Origin: a virus
IMG/VR virus record: IMGVR_UViG_3300048836_000699
Coordinates: 1-32,750 of that record
Strand: one strand, 5' to 3'
Length of the DNA stretch: 32,750 nt
Made by a program: the position numbers and the translations under genes. Below the pieces are notes generated by a model. The model was not told the DNA's origin. It made no database searches and saw only the letters and a list, made by a program, of their open reading frames with translations. Positions 29,590 to 32,750 of the stretch are shown piece by piece (the stretch's first letter is position 1; each line of letters opens with the position of its first letter).

Positions 29590-29843
29590 TCGGGGATCCT
29601 CAGTTTTTCAAGCCATTCGTCGAGAAGCTGCCGGCCGCGGGGGGTGATCTCGGTTCGGCGCACGAACCGGCCGGAATCGGAGCGTGAGACGGCGATCAGC
29701 TTGCGGTCCTCGAGCGTGCGGAAGGCCGCGAAGGTCGCGTGCTCGGGGCACCTCCACTGCCGGCATATCTCCATCGGCCCGCCGTCCACGCCTCGCCCCG
29801 CAGCAGACAGCACGACGAGATGGGAGAGTTTCGGCTGGTTCAT
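29586..29843 (-). CDS. Small winged-helix regulator-like protein
   Basis: This protein is 85 residues from ATG 29843, overlapping the upstream stop by ATGA; the longer open frame upstream lies in another gene. It has SHLVVLSAAGRG, a putative recognition helix (HATFAAFRTLEDRKLI), a wing (AVSRSDSGRFVRRTEITP) and a final helix (RGRQLLDEWLEKL). This resembles PadR/MarR-like winged helices. A transcription factor is likely, and it is one candidate for reading the dispersed TCAAG sites. Confidence 0.68.
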   Translation of the reverse strand: MNQPKLSHLVVLSAAGRGVDGGPMEICRQWRCPEHATFAAFRTLEDRKLIAVSRSDSGRFVRRTEITPRGRQLLDEWLEKLRIPE

Positions 29844-30214
29844 CGCGGCGGCTCCCGGTGCGAGAGGGCGATCATCGCGCCGAGGACAAGGGCGCCAGTG
29901 GCGTAAGCGTCGGAGGGCTTGTCGTTGTAGAAGGCGGCCACGGCGAAGATTGCAAGTGCGACTTGGTAGAGCGTGGCGAGCCATGTCAGGGGCGGCTCCC
30001 GGCGGGTGGGATCAGACTTTTTCGGCCATGCGCCCGGACAACCTGTCATGGCGCACACGTCGCCCTTGTCCCACGGGCAGCCCGGCGTGATCGGCGCGCT
30101 CATCGCGAAAGCGTCGCGCAGGCTCATGCCGCGCCCCAGCGGCTCGCCCTCGAAGTCGAACGTCTTGTCGGTTCCAGCTGCGAACGCCGGCCCGCCGTCG
30201 TCAGTCTTGCTCAT
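29840..30214 (-). CDS. Small protein with N-terminal phage motif and two membrane helices
   Basis: This protein is 124 residues from ATG 30214 with Shine-Dalgarno GAGGAGAG. The N terminus has DDGGPAFAAG and GMSLRDAFAMSA, a pattern common in small phage proteins of unknown function. A middle part holds three cysteines. The C-terminal half contains two likely membrane helices (WLATLYQVALAIFAVAAF and ATGALVLGAMIAL). It overlaps the next gene by 4 bp. Function unknown. Confidence 0.68.
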   Translation of the reverse strand: MSKTDDGGPAFAAGTDKTFDFEGEPLGRGMSLRDAFAMSAPITPGCPWDKGDVCAMTGCPGAWPKKSDPTRREPPLTWLATLYQVALAIFAVAAFYNDKPSDAYATGALVLGAMIALSHREPPR

Positions 30215-30224
30215 GTCTCTCTCC

Positions 30225-30545
30225 TCAGAGTTGCCGAATCTTGGCGAGGAAGTCCCTTGCGGCGGCGCCTGCACGCCGGTCGACGCCGTTCTTGAGCAGC
30301 TTCGCCGCCTCGCAGTACGCCGCATAGACCGACGATCGGTCGGCCGCCGCCTGAACACGCTGCAGTGCGCGCTCGACGTTCTCCGGGGTGCTCGGGAAGA
30401 ACCGGGAAATGCCGTCGACGGAATTCCACCCGCCGTCGGACGCCTCGCATCGGTAGCCCCGAACCCAGATGTCGCGCCCTTCCACCCGCTCGACCATGTG
30501 CTCACGCGCGAAGGCGTCGATGACGACGTCTCCGGGCCGGATCAT
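30225..30545 (-). CDS. Small protein of unknown function
   Basis: This protein is 106 residues from ATG 30545, overlapping the upstream stop by ATGA. A beta-rich N-terminal half (IRPGDVVIDAFAREHMVERV, GRDIWVRGYRCEA) resembles a small barrel. The C-terminal half is helical (PENVERALQRVQAAADRSSV). No motif points to an enzyme. It belongs to the early-type minus-strand operon. Confidence 0.65.
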   Translation of the reverse strand: MIRPGDVVIDAFAREHMVERVEGRDIWVRGYRCEASDGGWNSVDGISRFFPSTPENVERALQRVQAAADRSSVYAAYCEAAKLLKNGVDRRAGAAARDFLAKIRQL

Positions 30546-30685
30546 CGGGCGAGGGGGCGCCGGTGCGCCGTCGCATCGTCGCGGTAGATTTCGAGCAGCA
30601 TCGAAACGACGACCTCGGCGGTGTCGCCGGGCATCTCCGCCAGCCAGGCGGCCAGCTTCGGGGGGATCTCGAGAGTCAGCGTCAT
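30542..30685 (-). CDS. Tiny ribbon-helix-helix-like protein
   Basis: This protein is 47 residues from ATG 30685 with Shine-Dalgarno GGAGG upstream. An initial strand (MTLTLEIPPKLAAWLAEM) is followed by a helix (DTAEVVVSMLLEIYRDD), the order of Arc/MetJ-type ribbon-helix-helix proteins. It is the first gene downstream of a TCAAG repeat (27 bp before its start), so an autoregulator is possible. Its small size keeps the call tentative. Confidence 0.58.
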   Translation of the reverse strand: MTLTLEIPPKLAAWLAEMPGDTAEVVVSMLLEIYRDDATAHRRPLAR

Positions 30686-30711
30686 GGGTGCCTCCGTTTC
30701 GGCGCACCCTG

Positions 30712-30726
30712 TCAAGTTTATCTTGA
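30712..30726 (-). promoter_or_regulatory. TCAAG-N5-CTTGA dispersed operator-like site
   Basis: This is a perfect inverted repeat, with spacer ATAAA on the minus strand. It spans the TAA stop of the membrane-protein gene at 30718 and occupies the gap before the ribbon-helix-helix-like gene. On the minus strand TTGACA also occurs (within CTTGACAG), but no good -10 follows at proper spacing. Confidence 0.6.
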
Positions 30727-31059
30727 TTCGCCAAGCAGGATTTTGCGGACTCGCCAGCCGTAGAGCGCGCCCATCGTGACGAGCGCCGCCAGTCCCGTCG
30801 TTGTGCGCTCGAGGTCCGCGAGCGCCAGCGCGGCGCCGGTCGCGGTCACGGCGCAATCGAACAGCGCATCTTGCCAAGCCGCGCGGCCCCAGCCCCCGTT
30901 GTGCAGCTGGACGGCCTGGGCGACGAGGAATACCGCGGCCCATGTAGCGAGCCACTGTGTGCCCAGATCAGCCCATAGGTAGCCCAGCAGGAAGTGGGCG
31001 ACGTCGGTGGCGCCGCGGCCGTGCGGGGTCTCGTCTCGGTCGTCAGTCCATGCGGGCAC
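30718..31059 (-). CDS. Small multi-pass membrane protein
   Basis: This protein is 113 residues from GTG 31059; GGAGG lies 4 bp upstream. There are three hydrophobic segments (WLATWAAVFLVAQAVQL, DALFDCAVTATGAALALA, GLAALVTMGALYGW) and a basic C terminus. The longer open frame upstream would run into the terminator at 31109-31134, so the GTG start is preferred. It is the first gene of the long minus-strand operon. It may alter the host membrane, for example in exclusion; no family recognised. Confidence 0.66.
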   Translation of the reverse strand: MPAWTDDRDETPHGRGATDVAHFLLGYLWADLGTQWLATWAAVFLVAQAVQLHNGGWGRAAWQDALFDCAVTATGAALALADLERTTTGLAALVTMGALYGWRVRKILLGESR

Positions 31060-31108
31060 GGGGCCTCCGGGGCGTCGTCGCCAGGATAGCGTGCGGGGTT
31101 CAGACGGC

Positions 31109-31134
31109 AAAACGCCCCCGGCCTCCCGAGGGCG
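31109..31134 (-). terminator. Intrinsic terminator on the minus strand
   Basis: Read on the minus strand, CGCCCTCGG and CCGGGGGCG form a 9-bp stem (one G-U pair) with loop GAGG, followed at once by TTTT. It lies 31 bp after the stop of the secreted-protein gene at 31165 and before the membrane-protein gene, so it separates the right-hand genes from the minus-strand operon. Confidence 0.8.
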
Positions 31135-31164
31135 CCGCAATCTCAGTCCGGGGTTGGTCGGCGC

Positions 31165-31650
31165 TCAGGCCCGACGGGCGAACCGCAGCGCGCCAAGACC
31201 GCCGAGGCCGGCCAGCAGCATCCACGCCGCGGCGGGCAGGGGGACCGGGGCCAGGAAGGCGATGCGCGCGCCGGCGGGGATGTCGTCTGCGCCGACCCAC
31301 GGGCCTTGATCGCCGAACGGGCCGCCCGGCAGGCGCTGCGAAAGCGGGATGAACGGCCTGAACAGATAATCATACGCGCCGGGTGCGCCCGTGCGGTCGG
31401 CTTGCACATAGACGATTTCGCCGGGAATGAGCGCAGGACCGAAATAGCGGTTCAGGGTGTCGCGAATGTCGCCGTCGTTGTTAATGTCCACCGCCAGCGA
31501 GCGCCCGCCGAAGATCGCCACATCGGCCGGATCGTCGGAAATGAACATGGTGATCCCCCGATTGTGGCTCGGGGCCGTATCGAGGATCGCGGCCGACGCC
31601 GGGGCGGCGGCGGTCATGGCTAGCAGCAGAGCAATGCACTTGCAGATCAT
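31165..31650 (-). CDS. Secreted VPLPA-CTERM-like protein
   Basis: This protein is 161 residues from ATG 31650 with a strong Shine-Dalgarno (AGGAGGT). Residues 1-21 are a signal peptide (ALLLAMTAAAPASA, cleavage before AILDT). The mature part contains DINNDGDIRD, similar to a calcium-binding EF-hand/dockerin loop. The end (136-161) has VPLPA, a hydrophobic helix (AAAWMLLAGLGGLGAL) and an Arg-rich tail (RFARRA), the pattern of the VPLPA-CTERM exosortase-type sorting signal found in Rhodobacterales. It would be exported, processed or anchored, and possibly released outside the cell. It has its own terminator and lacks a TCAAG site, so it may be a moron or host gene. Confidence 0.82.
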   Translation of the reverse strand: MICKCIALLLAMTAAAPASAAILDTAPSHNRGITMFISDDPADVAIFGGRSLAVDINNDGDIRDTLNRYFGPALIPGEIVYVQADRTGAPGAYDYLFRPFIPLSQRLPGGPFGDQGPWVGADDIPAGARIAFLAPVPLPAAAWMLLAGLGGLGALRFARRA

Positions 31651-31709
31651 GTGGACCTCCTATGTGGACAGGGCACGTTAACCTTACACCGTGAGCCGCG
31701 CGTGAGACA

Positions 31710-32750
31710 TCACGTCACGACGAAGCGATCAACCAGCGCGGTCGCGCTGTTGGCCTGTGTGCCCACGCCGACGCCGAGCGCCGACGTATGCGCGGTCATG
31801 GTCACAGCCGACCCCAGCAGGTTCGCCGACCCGTTGACGCGGATCGACGTGAGGTTGTTCGCGCTGCGCTCCACGGTGAGCACGGTCGGATTGCCCGGCG
31901 TCGCGCTCGTCCAGCCCGATGTGATGTCGGAGCCGACGAGGTTCGTCGCCACCCCGGCGACGACCTGCACGACGCGCACAAGCTGCACGCCGGTGTCGCG
32001 GAAGCGGACCAGCGTGTAATTGTTCGTATCGACCCACGCCACGAACACCGCGCCGATCTGTCCATTCCCGAGCCGGAAAGTCGTTTCGATCTGCGCCCAC
32101 GCCGAAGGCAGCGTCACACGCTCGCCGAAGCTGGCGCCTGTCGCGGTCGGCGGCGACGTCGTGCCTACGCTCGCGAGGGAGTTGGTATCCGCGTTGCGCG
32201 CAGTCCCGTCGCCCAGCCGCGTCAGGCCGCCGCCAATGTTGTCGGTGCTTAACGATCCAAGCTGATCGACAGGCCCAGACCCGTCAAACGCCTCGTCGAT
32301 CAACGGCCCGGCCGCCACCCCCGGCGTCACGCTCTTGCCCGCGCTCGCGACGCCCGCGCCGACCGCGTTGACAGCGCGCAGCCGGATCGAGACCTCTGCC
32401 GTCGTCCCGACGTTCACCGTCCGCGCGCCGGTCCCGGTCCCCGTCAGCGCGACCCACGTCCCCGACGCGCCGACGTCGTATTCGAGCGCCGTGATCGCCG
32501 AGCCGCCATTCGCGGGCAGCGCCGAGACCGTGATCGTCACGCCGCCCGACACGCCCGTTTGCGTCGAGACCGACCAGTCGCCGACGCCGAACTGCGCCGG
32601 GGCGGTGGCGGCGGGCGCGCCCTCGACCATCCGCACGTCCGGGGCCTGCCACAGGCTCCACCGTTGCCCCGTCACGGGGTCGGCGGGGGCGCGGCGCAGC
32701 AGGTTGGCCAGCGACAGGTGCGCGATCTCGGTGCGCGTGTGGCCGTTGCC
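31710..32750 (-). CDS. Truncated fibre-like protein with fibronectin-like and jelly-roll domains
   Basis: The gene enters from the right edge; its start is outside the window and the GTG at 32675 is only an internal valine. The visible 346 residues include an Ig/fibronectin-like domain (VTITVSALPANGGSAITALE, EVSIRLRAVNAVGAG) and a C-terminal concanavalin/LamG-like jelly roll (IETTFRLGNGQIGAVFVAWV, TSIRVNGSANLLG). Such pairs occur in phage tail fibres and in surface proteins of Rhodobacteraceae. A carbohydrate-binding role is likely. Whether it is phage or host cannot be decided here. Confidence 0.7.
   Translation of the reverse strand, partial: GNGHTRTEIAHLSLANLLRRAPADPVTGQRWSLWQAPDVRMVEGAPAATAPAQFGVGDWSVSTQTGVSGGVTITVSALPANGGSAITALEYDVGASGTWVALTGTGTGARTVNVGTTAEVSIRLRAVNAVGAGVASAGKSVTPGVAAGPLIDEAFDGSGPVDQLGSLSTDNIGGGLTRLGDGTARNADTNSLASVGTTSPPTATGASFGERVTLPSAWAQIETTFRLGNGQIGAVFVAWVDTNNYTLVRFRDTGVQLVRVVQVVAGVATNLVGSDITSGWTSATPGNPTVLTVERSANNLTSIRVNGSANLLGSAVTMTAHTSALGVGVGTQANSATALVDRFVVT

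Overview
The window is a high-GC, tightly packed genome segment of a lambda-like siphophage or prophage. The host is most likely an alphaproteobacterium, probably in the Rhodobacterales. The evidence for the host is the base composition, a GapR/DUF2312 gene, a C-terminal VPLPA-type sorting signal typical of Rhodobacteraceae, and the style of the tail and methyltransferase genes. No terminase, integrase, repressor, tRNA or CRISPR array is visible, so both ends of the element lie outside the window or cannot be recognised.

Layout. From 57 to 15380 the plus strand carries a head and tail module in lambda order: gpW-like joiner, portal, S49 protease with a nested scaffold, decoration protein, major capsid, small head gene, head-tail joiner, Z-like minor tail, tail terminator, tail tube, chaperone pair with a -1 frameshift, a very long tape measure, a distal-tail-like protein, and an L-like tip protein with four spaced cysteines. 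From 15384 to 21011 come a split tail-tip protein, a fibre with 32-residue repeats, and two small fibre-associated genes. From 21066 to 22891 is a lysis cassette (membrane protein, muramidase with a C-terminal membrane segment, Rz/Rz1-like spanins). A small gene and an HTH-metallophosphoesterase close the plus-strand block at 24229. From 31059 down to 24104 the minus strand is a compact operon: membrane protein, small putative regulators, an atypical ThyX, a Dam-like methylase, GapR, HD hydrolase, an exported protein, a C5 cytosine methylase, a winged-helix protein and a beta-class amino methylase. Most genes overlap by 4 bp (ATGA, GTGA or TTGA), which implies translational coupling.

Right of about 31.1 kb lie an intrinsic terminator, a secreted VPLPA-CTERM-like protein and a truncated jelly-roll fibre-like gene, all on the minus strand. 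This part could be a moron-type insertion, another phage arm, or host flank.

The most striking unexplained signal is a dispersed 15-bp inverted repeat, consensus TCAAGnnAAACTTGA. It occurs at seven places. It sits in every gap of more than about 20 bp between genes reading the same way from 1 to 30.7 kb, and its A-rich spacer always points with transcription. A seventh copy lies inside the cytosine methylase gene, where it forces AT-rich codons. Two copies sit exactly between promoter-like -35 and -10 hexamers. It behaves like a phage-wide operator or stoperator-like system and is the best candidate here for undescribed biology.
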